Assembly (NCBI RefSeq): GCF_000003855.2 | Contig: NW_003101655.1 | Location: forward strand, 186,001-250,000 | DNA from: Blastomyces gilchristii SLH14081 | Lineage: Eukaryota > Ascomycota > Eurotiomycetes > Onygenales > Ajellomycetaceae | DNA length: 64,000 bases | Reading direction: 5' to 3' | Shown here: one piece after another, positions 23,667-35,500 of the stretch | How positions within the stretch are numbered: the first letter of the stretch is position 1 | Layout: each line of letters begins with the position of its first letter | Translations under genes and position numbers: made by a program | The notes under the pieces: generated by a model | Databases searched by the model: none | The model's input: only the letters and a program-made list of their open reading frames with translations | What the model was told of the DNA's origin: nothing

Positions 23667-26600
23667 TGAAATACAATCTTATTCTCAAACTTAATTAGTT
23701 TCAAAGATTCAATCTGCAGATTCAATGATGTATATATTATATGCAGTTGATCAATAGAAAGAAAACAGTTCATACAATTCTATTAACTGATATGAGAAGG
23801 ATATTTCACATCTCTGATATAGAAGAGTTAAATCTGCTTACATATTAACAAGCAAAGAGAATGATTTGTAAGACCTCATTCAAAAGTATTCTGTATATCA
23901 TACAGAACTCAGAAGCAGAGAAAACTAAGATAAAGAATATATAGAAGAACAAGCATATGAAGAAGCTTCTGAAGAAGTATGAAAAGATCTTTCAAACAGA
24001 TCTCTCATCAGAATTACTGCCAGAACAAGGATTCATACATGAGATTGACACAGAGAACACAAAACCAGTCAATCAGAATGCATACTCTCTGTCACAAACA
24101 TATGTTAAAGAACAGAAGTATCAGATCACAGACCTTCTAGAATATGATCTCATACAATTCTCATCAAGTGTGTGAGACTTTTCAGTTCTATTTATGAAAA
24201 AGACAGATGAGAAGTAACAGATATGTATTAATTATCAAGCACTTAACAAGCTTACAATCAAGAATGAATATTTATTATCATAGATTCAATAACAGTTGAA
24301 TACAGTTAGAAACATCTGATATCTATCAAAGATTAATCTTCTCTCAGAATACTAGTAGATTTGTATAGATAAGCTATCAGTTCTGTGAATCATGTTTAAT
24401 ACATAATAAAAGAAGTTCAAATTCCTGACAATGTTATTTGATCTGATAAATGTGCCTGTTATCTTTCAAACAATGATGAATACAATTCTTTATAAACAGA
24501 ATGAAATCTCATATCTTGTATATCTTGATAACATTCTAGTCTTTTCAAACTCATACAACAAATATCTGAAGCATCTCAATGAAGTGCTTATAACTCTGAC
24601 AGAGTATAAGCTCTATATTAAATCAATAAAGTGTGTGTTTGAAACAGAAAAGTTGAAGTTCATAGAACATGTAGTAAGTAATAACTATATATATCTTATT
24701 TCAGAGAAATTAAATGTCATAGTAAATTGACTGCAGCTGAGAAATATACACTATATATAATAGTTTCTTAAGTTAATCTCATATTACTGCAGATTCATCA
24801 AGAATTTCATATGAATATCTGCATCACTCTCAGATCTCTTAAGAGAAACAGATGCAAATCTGTAAAAGAAGAAGTTTCATTCAATTATCTGAAATATCAT
24901 GTGTAAAGAGGCTTTTCTCACACTGAGAGAATATATAATAATATTCTCAGTGCTTATTTAATCAGATCATAATAAATCTTTCTACATCAAGACAGATACA
25001 TCTGAATGAGCTATCAAAGACACTCTTCTACAGATGAGCAAGGATGACAAGCTGCACTTAGTGATGTATAATGATAGAAAACTATTAGATACTGAGCTCA
25101 ATTACTCAGTGTATGAAAAGAAATTGCTAGTAATCAAGCATACACTGATGTTATAAAATAGATATATCAACAACAGATATACAATAACAGTGATTACAGA
25201 TCACAAAGATCTTGTCTATCTATAATTAATGATAAAATCTTTCAAACACTTAGCACATTAAATCTCAGAGTTTTAAGTGTATAATCTTCATATCAAATAC
25301 TGAAAGAAATCAGATGCTGTGATATCTGATGCAATCAGTCATAGACCTGATTTTATAAGTGAGAGTTCTGTGAATCAGATACAAGAGAAGTTCACATTAA
25401 ACATGCTGAGAGAGTGCAAGAAATCAGAATAAGTGAATATCATGATCTCTCACTTTAAGAATGATAAGATGTCAGATAATAAGCATCTTGTAAAAGTAGT
25501 AGAAGAGATGCTTTCAAACTTCAAGCTGAGGAAATTGAAAAATGATGTTATGCTTTACTGTGATCTAGAATATGCAGAAGCTTCTTATCTAGAATACTCA
25601 TTTAGACATAACTTGATGACTCACATGTACAAGAAATTCAGTCACTTAGAAAGCTCTGAACTTATGAGTATACTCAAATCAAGAGTATACTGATCAAGCA
25701 TGACTGAGAACATTCAGATATATACTCACAAGTGCTTGAATTGCCAGGTTGTGAAAGAATCTAGAAAAGAGTTAGAATGTGAGAAAGTATAATATCAGAT
25801 AAAGTATATAATACAACTGTTTAAATAATGAGAGATGAACCTCATAGACATACTATCACAGATACTAAATGAAAATCAATGAATAATCACTGCTATTGAT
25901 TACACTACTGACTGGTCAGTTGTAAAAGCAGTTTCAGAGATAATAGAGAAGATAGTAACAAAGTTTCTACATAATGAGATCTATATTAACTATAAAATGC
26001 TGTGTGAGATTCTAACTGATAACAGTGTGAATCTCATAGAAGAAGCAGTGAGACATTTCATAAGTCAGTTACAGATAAAACATTATAGAACAACATCATA
26101 TCACTCATGAATAAACAGAAAAGTGAAACACTTAAATGAAATCTTGAATAATATGCTGATGAAATATCTAATGAGCAAGCCTACAAGATTATGAAATGAA
26201 TATCTCAGTCAGACACTATTAGTCATGTAAATTCAGCAGTATGCAGTTTTCAAGTATTCATCATTCTATCTGTTGTATGAATTGCACTCACACATTTCAG
26301 AGAATGCTTCAGAAAAGATGAGAAAGAGAACAGCAGTTACAGACACAGCAGTAGCAGTTGCAGATACAACAGTCACAGACATAGAATCAAGATTGAAAGA
26401 GATCAGTCATATACATATAAAAGCTAATAAGTTACTCCTGAACTGAGCAATTCAATCAAAAAGAATACAAGACTCACTAGTTAAGAAATCAAGTCTCAAG
26501 ATGAAAATATGAGTTCTCATACATAATGAAAGTTCTGAGAAGTTTCAACCTAGATGATTTGAGCTATATAAAATACTCAAATCACATTCTCTGAGAATAT

Positions 26601-26900
26601 ACACATTGAAAGAATCAGAGAAACAGATCTTATATAACTTAATAAATAATTCACAACTTATGAAAGCAAAGATACAAGACTTAAGTAAATTATAATTATT
26701 CACAGCACTATCATCAGCATTGAAAAAGAAGAAGCTTATAATTAAAAAGTCTCATAAAGTAAGAGAAATCATAGACACTTATGAATCAGATAATCTCACT
26801 TATTTCAATCTTTTCACAATTATAAGAAAAGAATGAGAAGAAATGAAGAAATCAGATAAATATCACACTTCAATAAGTGATGAGACTGTAGTTAGTTGTA
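23667..26900 (+). pseudogene. GypO copy 2 pol: RT-RNase H-integrase, degenerate
   Basis: RT begins at 23957-24175 (FIHEIDTEN...PVNQNAYSLS) and continues at 24431-24730 (LINVPVIFQTMMN). The catalytic box at 24521-24532 reads YLDN, with the second Asp lost. RNase H at about 24900-25190 has IKTDTSE and ELNYSVYEKKLL. The integrase HHCC finger is at 25433-25800 (THMYKKFSH, then KCLNCQ), and the DDE core includes EILTDNS near 26010. The C-terminal integrase region reads PR-stop-FELYKILK at about 26545-26570, with Trp replaced by TGA. It was once continuous with gag at 16411. It is not functional. Confidence 0.87.
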
Positions 26901-27519
26901 CAATAACATATTACAGATAGTGAGTATAACATAGTAAAGAGCAGTCTCAAAGCAGCAGACTGATATATAAGTCAGATCACAGAAGAAAAAGAAATTCAGA
27001 GTTAAATTCAACTGTTTATATCAGTTCAATCATAGAGATAACAGAGAACAAAGCATCTGAAATATTCACAGATATATGAGACTAAGTCATCTCAATCTCT
27101 GAGAACACTCAGAGATTGAATGAGATTAGTTTTGATAAGTCATTCACTGTAGTGATCTGAGCAGGTGAAGAGAGATAGTATAATACACAAGACAGAATTA
27201 CAAAAGATAAAAGCTATCAAACCTAGTCACTGAACACTGTATTATATAGAGATCATATAAGAGTAGTAACTAGCAGATAAAGAAAAAGTATAAGAAAAGA
27301 AAAGAGATAATGAATTAATCATCAATTATAAGAGTCAGCTGTAAAAGACAAATATTATTATACATACTTTATTCATTTTCATCATCATATCATCTGAAAA
27401 ACATCAAAAATAAACAAAATCTCAAAACTTGAGATCTGTAAGAGATTCAAGAGCTGTAAGTCACTCTTACAACAATATTATACATGTCTTCAATTTCTCT
27501 ATCACTCTGTGTACAATAT

Positions 27520-28992
27520 TAATATCATTTATCACAAGATTGACTGAAATGTCAATATAGAAATGCATACACATACATGTAGAAAAATTGAAGAAGAGCA
27601 TAGAACTTACAGAATTAGAAGTAAGAACAGAAAGAGTAGAGATGAAAGAAATGAAAGAAGAAGAAGACACAGAATCAGATAAATAACAGCAGAAGTCACT
27701 CAGAGTTAAACACTTACAACTCAGTATGTATACAATCTTTCTCACAGAGAAGAGAGAAGAAGCAACAGAAGAAGCTTAGAAGTGAGAGAGAATAGTCTCA
27801 GTGACATTATCATCTTCAATTAGAATGATCTCTGACACTGAAGTAACTAAGAATCATTATTAGTATATAAAAATCATAAAATTAGAGATAAGAATAGTTA
27901 CTGAATAAACACCTGCTGATCTTAGAGTTGTACATGTAATTACAACACACACAAGACTTCTCAGAAAGAGAGAGACAGACACAGAGAAATACAGAAAGCA
28001 GAACACAGTATACAAACAACTCATTTTCATGATAACATCTCAGATAAGGTGTACAAGTCTCACACTCACAGGTGTAAAAAAGTACAATATCTGTATTTCT
28101 ATTCTCAAAAACACAGATATCTTTCACCTGCATCACAAAGTCAGACAACAGATATCAGAGAATAGACTGATACAGATCTATCATTCTGAAGAAATTCATT
28201 AGAGCAGATATTTTCATAATATTGAACTTTACAGTTATAAAAAGTTTCTTAATATCTATAAATATTACAACTTCATGCACAGTAAAATTCATAATAATTT
28301 CTTCTAAGAACAGAAAAATCAGTATTAGAAAGAAAAGATGAAGAAGAAAAAGACTTACAATCTCAATACTGTTAAGAGAGAGAGTGATTCTCTGATATAA
28401 ATGAATAATTATCTCATCATGAATATTTAAAATGAATATAATAATCAGTGTTTATAACTGAGCTTCAGATAGTCATGTCATACATCATCTTTGTATAATA
28501 AATCATTCTAGAGATCAGTAAGAAGAGTGAGAGTGTACATACTGAGAAATGTAATTCACTAAGTCTATACAACATCTTCTTGAAACAGGGAGAGCTAGTA
28601 ATGAAGGCAGTGATGAAAGCAGAAGTAGCAGGAATAGAGGTCACGGGAACAGAGGTAGCGGGAGCAGGAGAACCAGACATGGAGACAGATGTAGAAGATT
28701 GAGAGAGAGTAGCAGAGAAAGAAACAGCAGCAGAAGAGACAGAAGAGAGTGCAGAAGACTCAGTCACATATGACACAGATAATTTCTTCATTATCACATT
28801 CTTCAAGTTCTCAATCAATGATTCAATATTGAGTTCACTATCATCAGCAGATACAGATCTATCAACATATGAAGATTCTATATGAATAAAAACAAACATA
28901 TCAGCATCTGCATTCATACAAATCATGTCAGAAAATACAATCAGAAACCCGCTGAGAAGAAAAACAGTTAAGAGTATATAAGAAGATGAAGA
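27520..28992 (+). pseudogene. GypO 3' ORF downstream of integrase: coiled-coil and acidic segments, unknown function
   Basis: On the plus strand a frame at about 27575-27790 reads VEKLKKSIELTELEVRTERVE and continues with acidic and coiled-coil sequence. It is also recognisable in GypO copy 1 near 11320-11520. A second frame runs from 28502 to 28990 with only two stops, both TGA: an acidic part (EPDMETDVED, ETAAEETEESAEDS) and ISASAFI, which copy 1 shares. The antisense strand is also open for 153 codons at 28465-28926 with an ATSVP/VTSIP-like pentapeptide repeat. The sense reading is favoured because its stops are the expected decay products, but antisense coding is not excluded. I recognise no family. 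Confidence 0.45.
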
Positions 28993-29442
28993 AGATATGT
29001 CATTTATAATAATACATTCTGATAATTGTTAGAAGATAAACAAGTTCTGATCATATTTCATAATACATTACACTTACTACTAATAAACTGTCTGATATAA
29101 GTACTACAATGACACTTGTTGTGAGAACAGAGAGTTATTGCCAGAAATACATACAATATGATAAGTGAACAGATAGAAAGAGTTGAACAGGAGAAGAAGT
29201 AGAAATCTTCAATGATGATAGCATTTAATGATAATAATGATGAAGAAGATAATTGAAGAATTTGAAAAGTTAGTGAATGAGAAGTATAATATAGTGAAAG
29301 TTTCTTGATGAGAGCATACATGAAATGCTAGCTGAATCAGGAATAGGTCACAAGATTGTGAACACTAGTGACGTGCTAATTCACATGAAGCTAGAACAGA
29401 TGTCATGATCATGTGAGTGTGACTGAATCTGATGAGAGAGGA

Positions 29443-29609
29443 TGTAGTTCAGAAGAACATACAATCATTGAATAATAACACAGCTGCTTCTGAACTTGCT
29501 TACAAGTGTAAAGGGGCCATAGCGGTCACTAATTAATTTAGCATACAATATATAAGAAGCCGGTGTACACCTGTAATCGTACACTGGCGGAAGCAATCTT
29601 TGAATCACA
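29443..29609 (+). repeat. GypO copy 2, 3' LTR
   Basis: This 167-bp LTR aligns gap-free with 14152-14318. It is preceded by the purine tract 29431-29442 and followed by the TSD AATT and the LINE. It has lost most CpGs that its partner keeps in the first 60 bp. Confidence 0.93.
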
Positions 29610-29613
29610 AATT

Positions 29614-30270
29614 GAGTCATCTTTCTTTGAAAATTCTATTATTTTGACTACAATGCCTGAATTTAGTGCAGAATTTCTTATTTAGAATAAGAATCTCTGA
29701 AAATCAGTAATAGAATCTCTACTGAATACAACAATTCTATCTGAGAGAGATGAAAAATGAAATAAATTCATTCTTTATAATATTTCAGTTGAAATTTTTG
29801 ACTGTGAGAAAGAAATACTACTTCTCAAAAATGAATTAGAAGAATACAATTCTATTCAACTGAGAAAAGAGTCTGTATAACTTAATTCAATTGAGTTTAG
29901 ACAGAGCAGAAGAAATATCTCTGTTCTGATATATATAAAAACACTTGAATAATCAAGAATCTCTGAAGTAAGAGTAGCAGATTTGAAAATGAGAGTATAT
30001 AAATACAAAGACTCAAGAATGAATCTCAAAGCTCAAACACAGTGTTCAAACTATCAAAGATATGAATACTTTACAATCTCTTATTTCAGAGACTTAAAAT
30101 ATACATTCTGTGCTAGAGATTATAAAACTAGTAAGTATGAATGTGAAACATGCTTAAAAAGAGATGAAATATGTTAACATACTCTGCTTAAGTGCTTCAA
30201 TTGCAAAGAAAAACCTGCATCTAGCTCAAAAGAATGTATATTTACTTCAAGAACTCAGAAGAACTGAAGA
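29614..30270 (+). pseudogene. LINE ORF1, C-terminal part with zinc knuckles
   Basis: This continues the ORF1 broken at 14151. At 29983-30177 the sequence reads QCSNYQRYEYFTISYF and then FCARDYKTSKYEC, and near 30200 CFNCKEK. Comparison with the inner LINE (37210-37440, minus), which keeps CLNCQRYEHFAISC and CSNCKEKHASSSKEC, shows three Cys/His knuckles, with Cys-to-Tyr losses in this copy. Such knuckles bind RNA in LINE ORF1 proteins. Stops are frequent upstream of 29983. Confidence 0.8.
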
Positions 30271-30589
30271 AAAGATGAAGCTTAAAGTGAATTTAAAACT
30301 GAAGAGAAAAGTCAAGCTAGTAAATCTACAACTGTAAACTCAAAAAGAAGAAACTCTCAACTATCTAGATCTTTAAACTTCAATTCTTCAGTTAAATATA
30401 AACAGAATTTAAATTCTTAAATATCTGTTAAGATTAGAGAATTGAGAAATAACTCTGATGATAAACTAAATAGAATGTAAGCAGTTAAGATTCCTGCTTT
30501 TCAGAATAGTTATAATCTACTATCTGATAATAGTGATTAGATTCTACTCTATCTTCACTCTCTTTTAGTATGAATATACAACAAAAACA

Positions 30590-32579
30590 ACAAAAAAAGT
30601 TTAAAAACTCTTCAAAAATTATATTTATTCAAAACAATGTGAATAGAAACTTAAATTATATTTATTCTTATCTTCAGATTGTATTTGAATAAAAAGTTGA
30701 CTTTGTACTTCTTCAAGAATCAAACTTTGATACTGAGTAAAAGTACATTATTTCTTATTCAAGCTATTACTGCTTTCTTTCTGAAAAATCTGAGATAAAA
30801 TCAAGAGTAGTGATCTATGAGAGAAAAAGATTAAGATATTAATTTAATCTGAGATTTAATATCATATCTGACTCTGATATTCTAGTGAGTGATATTATAG
30901 ATAAAGAGAATGAGTTTGATACTATTCAACTTATAAATATCTATAATGAAAAGTCATTGAAAGAAAATAACAATATCTGAACAATTAATAGAGAATTTTT
31001 GAATATAACTCTCTTAAAAAACTCTCTAATTGTAGAAGACTTTAATACACATCATTTCTGATAAAACTCAGCGTGCATAAGAGCAGTAAGAGCAGATAAA
31101 CTGATTAAATAAACTTTTAAGTATTCAATAGATTTAGTTAACAAGTCTGATTAATAAACATTCTTTAGAAAAGACATGAAATAGAAATCTATTATAGATC
31201 TAACTTTCATATCATAAAATCTAATTGAAAAAAGACTTATAAACTGATTTATTAATTTAAATGAAACCTCAGAATTGAGTCATAAGATTATTCAATTTGA
31301 TATTGAACTGAGTAAAAAATAAAGAAGTGAAAATCCTCTTCTCTCTAATCAGTATAACTGTGAAAAAGCTGATTAAAAAGCAGTTAATGAAAGAGTAAAA
31401 CAGCTGAAATCTGAAAGACATAGTAAACTCTATTGAAATCAAAGTCAAGATATCTCAAATGAAATACTTAAGAATAGAGTAAAGCTAATTATATCTATTC
31501 TTCTAACAAGTATTGAAGAAAATATTTCAAAGAAAAAGTCTTCTGAGTATTTCAAACCTTGATGAAATGAGAATATCACTTCTAAAAGAAAGTAATTAGT
31601 CACTGCTAAGAAAGATTGAAAGAATAACTTAATATCTGATGAAGAGTTCAAAGCTATTTGAAATGAATATTTTTCAGATATTAAAAGAGTCAAAACAGAT
31701 TACTCAAACAAATTTCTTGAAGAAGTATAAGAAAAAGAAGTTTTTAAAGTCTTTAATTATACTAAAACAAGAAGTGTAGTAAAGCTTTCAATCTTAGAAT
31801 ATGAATTTCAGAATAAATTGTATACAGCAAACTCTTTTGAGAAAAAATGTCAAGCTTTTATAAGAATTCTCTTTCAAAACTTATCACATTTAGAAGAGAA
31901 GAATATGTCATTTCATGAATATATTGATGAAAATAACTGAGAATGGTCTGAGCTTACATGTGATGAACTAGAGTTAGTAATATTCTCAAGTTCAATTAAA
32001 ACTGCTGCAGGGCCTGATTCAATTAATTACTTAATTATTTAAAACACATATTTCTACTTAAAGAATGAATATTTTGAGCTCTTTTTCAATCTTTTAAAAA
32101 ATGATTATCATTCTGAATGCTGAAGAGAAGCTACTGAAGTAATCCTTGTAAAATCTAATAGAAAAGCTTTAATTTCTAAGTTATATAGAGTAATATCTCT
32201 GTTGAACTATTTGAGAAAAATTCTAGAAAAGATAATAGCTACTAGATTATCTTTTATAAGCTCTATTAGTGATTCTCTTCTATTTAATGAATAAATGAGA
32301 GATAGAAGACAATGTTCTGCAATTGACACTGTTCTCTCAGTTATTCATGATATTCAAGTAGTAAAGTATGAAGACCTGGTCTCAACTGCAGTTTTTATTG
32401 ATATAAAAGATGCATTTAATCATGTTTTAAAGTCTAAGATGATTCAAACTTTGAAGATGTTAAAACTATCACTTTCTCTAATAAAATGAGTTAATTATTT
32501 TATATCTGAAAGAATTATATAACTATTCTTTGATGGAAGAAAACAAGATAAAACTGAGATAAAAATAGAAGTATTACAA
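30590..32579 (+). pseudogene. LINE ORF2, N-terminal part: APE endonuclease and start of RT
   Basis: The APE-type endonuclease at about 30640-31075 has FVLLQESN, LINIYN and EDFNTHHF (usually a GDFN-like motif, with Gly changed to Glu). RT begins near 31900 with KTAAGPDSIN, then SLLNYLRKILEKIIATRL, and 32295-32489 keeps RQCSAIDTVLSVIHDIQ and VFIDIKDAFNHV. The frame is interrupted at 32579 by the reversed LINE and resumes at 37449. Stops are mixed TGA, TAA and TAG. Confidence 0.85.
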
Positions 32580-35500
32580 TTATTATTATTATTATTATTC
32601 TTCAATTATAGATGTATGCAGTCAGAGACTATGACATCTACCTGAGAACTAAAAGTTCTCAGAGTTTTTCCTATATCTATAAAGTTAACTATTATACATT
32701 CACCAATTTCAGATATGCAAAATCAGAAAATTCCAGCCCAGAATACAAAAACTGTTTACAAATTGCAGTATTTTAACATCTTCTGATACTTTGAAACCAT
32801 TTGACATGACAAAAGAAAAGAGAACACAGTCTTAAAGATAGACACATTAAATAGATAGATAGAAAAGAATAGAAAGGAAAAAGTAAAGTAAAATAAAGAG
32901 AGACTGTAATGAAACAAATTATTAAAAGATAGTATATAGCTGTTTTAACAGACTATATCTGATCAATTTCCTTCTCTTCATATTCAGATATTTCTGAATT
33001 CAGTCATTTTCTTGTAGCTGCTTGAGTTTCTAATAGGAAGTCTATTAAGTATTTAATTCCTGTCTCAGTTCAGAATAAGAATCTTATATTTAATTGATTT
33101 AGATCATACTTCTCTTTCAATCTGACTCTGAGATTATTGTATAATGCACAGTGCATTACAATATACTCAGAATTCTCATTTACATTACAGAATAAGCATT
33201 CTATTGAATCAAATCTATCATCAAATCTTTGTATATAAGATTTAAAATAGCCATGTTCTAATTTCAGCTGTATTATAGATGAGAATACTTTCTTTTTATA
33301 TTTAATTAAACAAGATTTTCACTTGAGTTTTGTTTCAAATCTTGAATAATGTATACTCTTCTTTTATTTCTGCCACCTTTCATTCCACTTATCTAAACAA
33401 GATTCTTTTATTTTTCTTTTTATAAAAGACCAGGACACAATTTTTTGAATAGATCTGCTTAATTCTAAACCTTTTTTTGCAGCTGAATCAGTCAATTCAT
33501 TGTCATGAATATTCATATGAGCAGGAACTCAGTGTAGATGAATTATCAGCTTTGATATTCTTCTCTTTTGAATTTTTAAAATGAAGTTTAAGATCAGTTC
33601 AAGATTCATTTAACTATTATAAATCTGACTATTTCTAAGTCTTTTTAAAGTAGCTTGACTATCAGAGAATATTCATATCTCTTTCAAACTATTTTCTCTT
33701 TTATGAGATTTTATTTTAATAAGTTTGAAAGCTTTCACTATTGCAAATAGTTCAGTGTCAAAGACTTCAGATTCACAGCCTAAATTTCAGAAATCTGAGA
33801 TAAAATTAATATTATCTTCAGTATAAGCAATGCCTGCACTTAATCTATTCAAATTCTCATTTTTTAAGTCATCTGAATAAATCAGAATAGAGTCTTTTAT
33901 ATTGATTGTAGAAATTCTCTTCAAATACTGTTCATATTCTTTCTCTTTAGATAGTTCATTTATTTATAAGTCTATAAGAGATTCAAGCTTTTCTCTTCAG
34001 AGAGATAACTTCTCATGATCAACTTTTTCAACATTTAAAGAAGAAAATTGATTTTTAATCAGTGAGTATAGTCTGTACAGTTGAGAAGACATTTTCTTTG
34101 AAGAATTATTTTCATTTCAATCAAGAAATCTATTTCAATTCAGTTCATTTTCAGAGTTAATTGATGAAAATGAAGAAGAGACTCTTTCTCTGATTATATG
34201 ATTTGAGCTCATCTTTATAACTCTCAGAGTATAGTTCATACAGGCCTTTTCAAATCTAATAGTAGAAGAAGAAATTGAAGCTTCAATTTCCATTGCTTTA
34301 ATAGAAGATGATTTGATTGCTTTCAGAATTCTTCTCAAAGCTCTGTTTTACAGACTTTGAAAGAGTTCAGTGAAATTTCCTTAATTATTTTATCAAACTT
34401 GAACTTCATAATCAGCTACTGAGGTAATACAGGCTATATATAACTGTCTCATAGTCTGGAAGAATAGACCTCTCTCTGTATTTGATAGTCTGATAATATT
34501 GTTTAATAGTCTTTCTATCTTGACAGTTCTTTGTTGAATATGATATTTAAAATTCAACTTAGAGTTTAATCATACTTCTAATCATTTAACATTTAAACTG
34601 AGTTTAATCTCTCAATTTCAAAGAGTTAGAGATAGTTCTTTCTCATTGAATCTAGAAAAGAAATGAATTAACTCAGTTTTATTCATCTCAAATTGAATTT
34701 GATTGATATCTGCTCTAACAAAGATGTTCTTTACAGCTTTTTCAATCACTTTCAAATTCTCTTTAATAGTTTTTAAGATGTAGACTAGATCAATATCATC
34801 TACATAACTCAGAGATCACACTATTTTCATATTTATATCTTTGAATAGATATGCAGTGTATATTGTAAATAAAATAAGTGAGATTGAAGATTCTTACAGC
34901 ACTTCTATTTTTATCTCAGTCTTATCTTATTTCATTTTATCAAAGAAAAGTTGTATAATTCTTTTAGATATAAAACAGTTAACTCATTTTATTAGAGAAA
35001 GTGACAGTTTTAATATCTTCAAAGTCTGAATTAACTTTAACTTTGAAATATGATCAAATGCTTCTTTTATATCAATAAAAACTGCAGTTGAGATCAGATC
35101 TTCATGCTTTGCTATTTGAATATTATGAACAACTGAGAGAACAGTGTCAATTGCAGAACATTGTTTTCTATCTCTTATTTATTCACTGAATAAAAGAGAG
35201 TTATTAATAGAGCTTATAAAAGATAGTTAAGTAACTATTATCTTTTTCAAAACCTTTTCTAGACAGTTTAATAGAGATATTACTCTATATGACTTAGGAA
35301 TTGAACTTTTTCTATTAGGTTTTATAAGAATCACTTCAGTGACTTCTCTTCAGCATTCAGAATGATATTCATTTTTCAAGAGATTGAAAAAGAGCTCAAA
35401 ATATTCATTCTTTAAGTAGAAATATGTATTTTGAATAATCAAGTGATTAATTGAATCAGGTCCTGCAGCAGTTTTAACAGAACTTGAGAAGATAGCTGAC

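Larger units (their letters stand above)
14152..29609 (+). mobile_element. GypO copy 2: gypsy LTR element inserted in the LINE, itself split by GypA copy 2
   Basis: Two 167-bp LTRs (14152-14318, 29443-29609) start TGT and end ACA. They align without a gap and differ by 20 transitions only. A 4-bp TSD AATT flanks them (14148-14151, 29610-29613), and the LINE resumes in place. Without the 7.25 kb GypA insert the element is about 8.2 kb. A purine tract, GATGAGAGAGGA, precedes the 3' LTR (29431-29442). Order on the plus strand is gag, protease, [GypA], RT, RNase H, integrase, then an unusually long 3' coding-like region. No chromodomain was seen. A fragment of a second copy lies at 8910-11720. 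Confidence 0.92.

Noticed and set aside
27467..27745. Conserved antisense protein, because a similar 92-codon frame occurs at 11206-11484
   Set aside because: The two are aligned parts of GypO copies, and the sense strand encodes a more plausible coiled-coil segment. The conservation is due to common descent.
27957..28885. An intron in GypO copy 2 absent from a spliced copy 1
   Set aside because: The junctions lack GT...AG, and the segment itself has coding-like frames.
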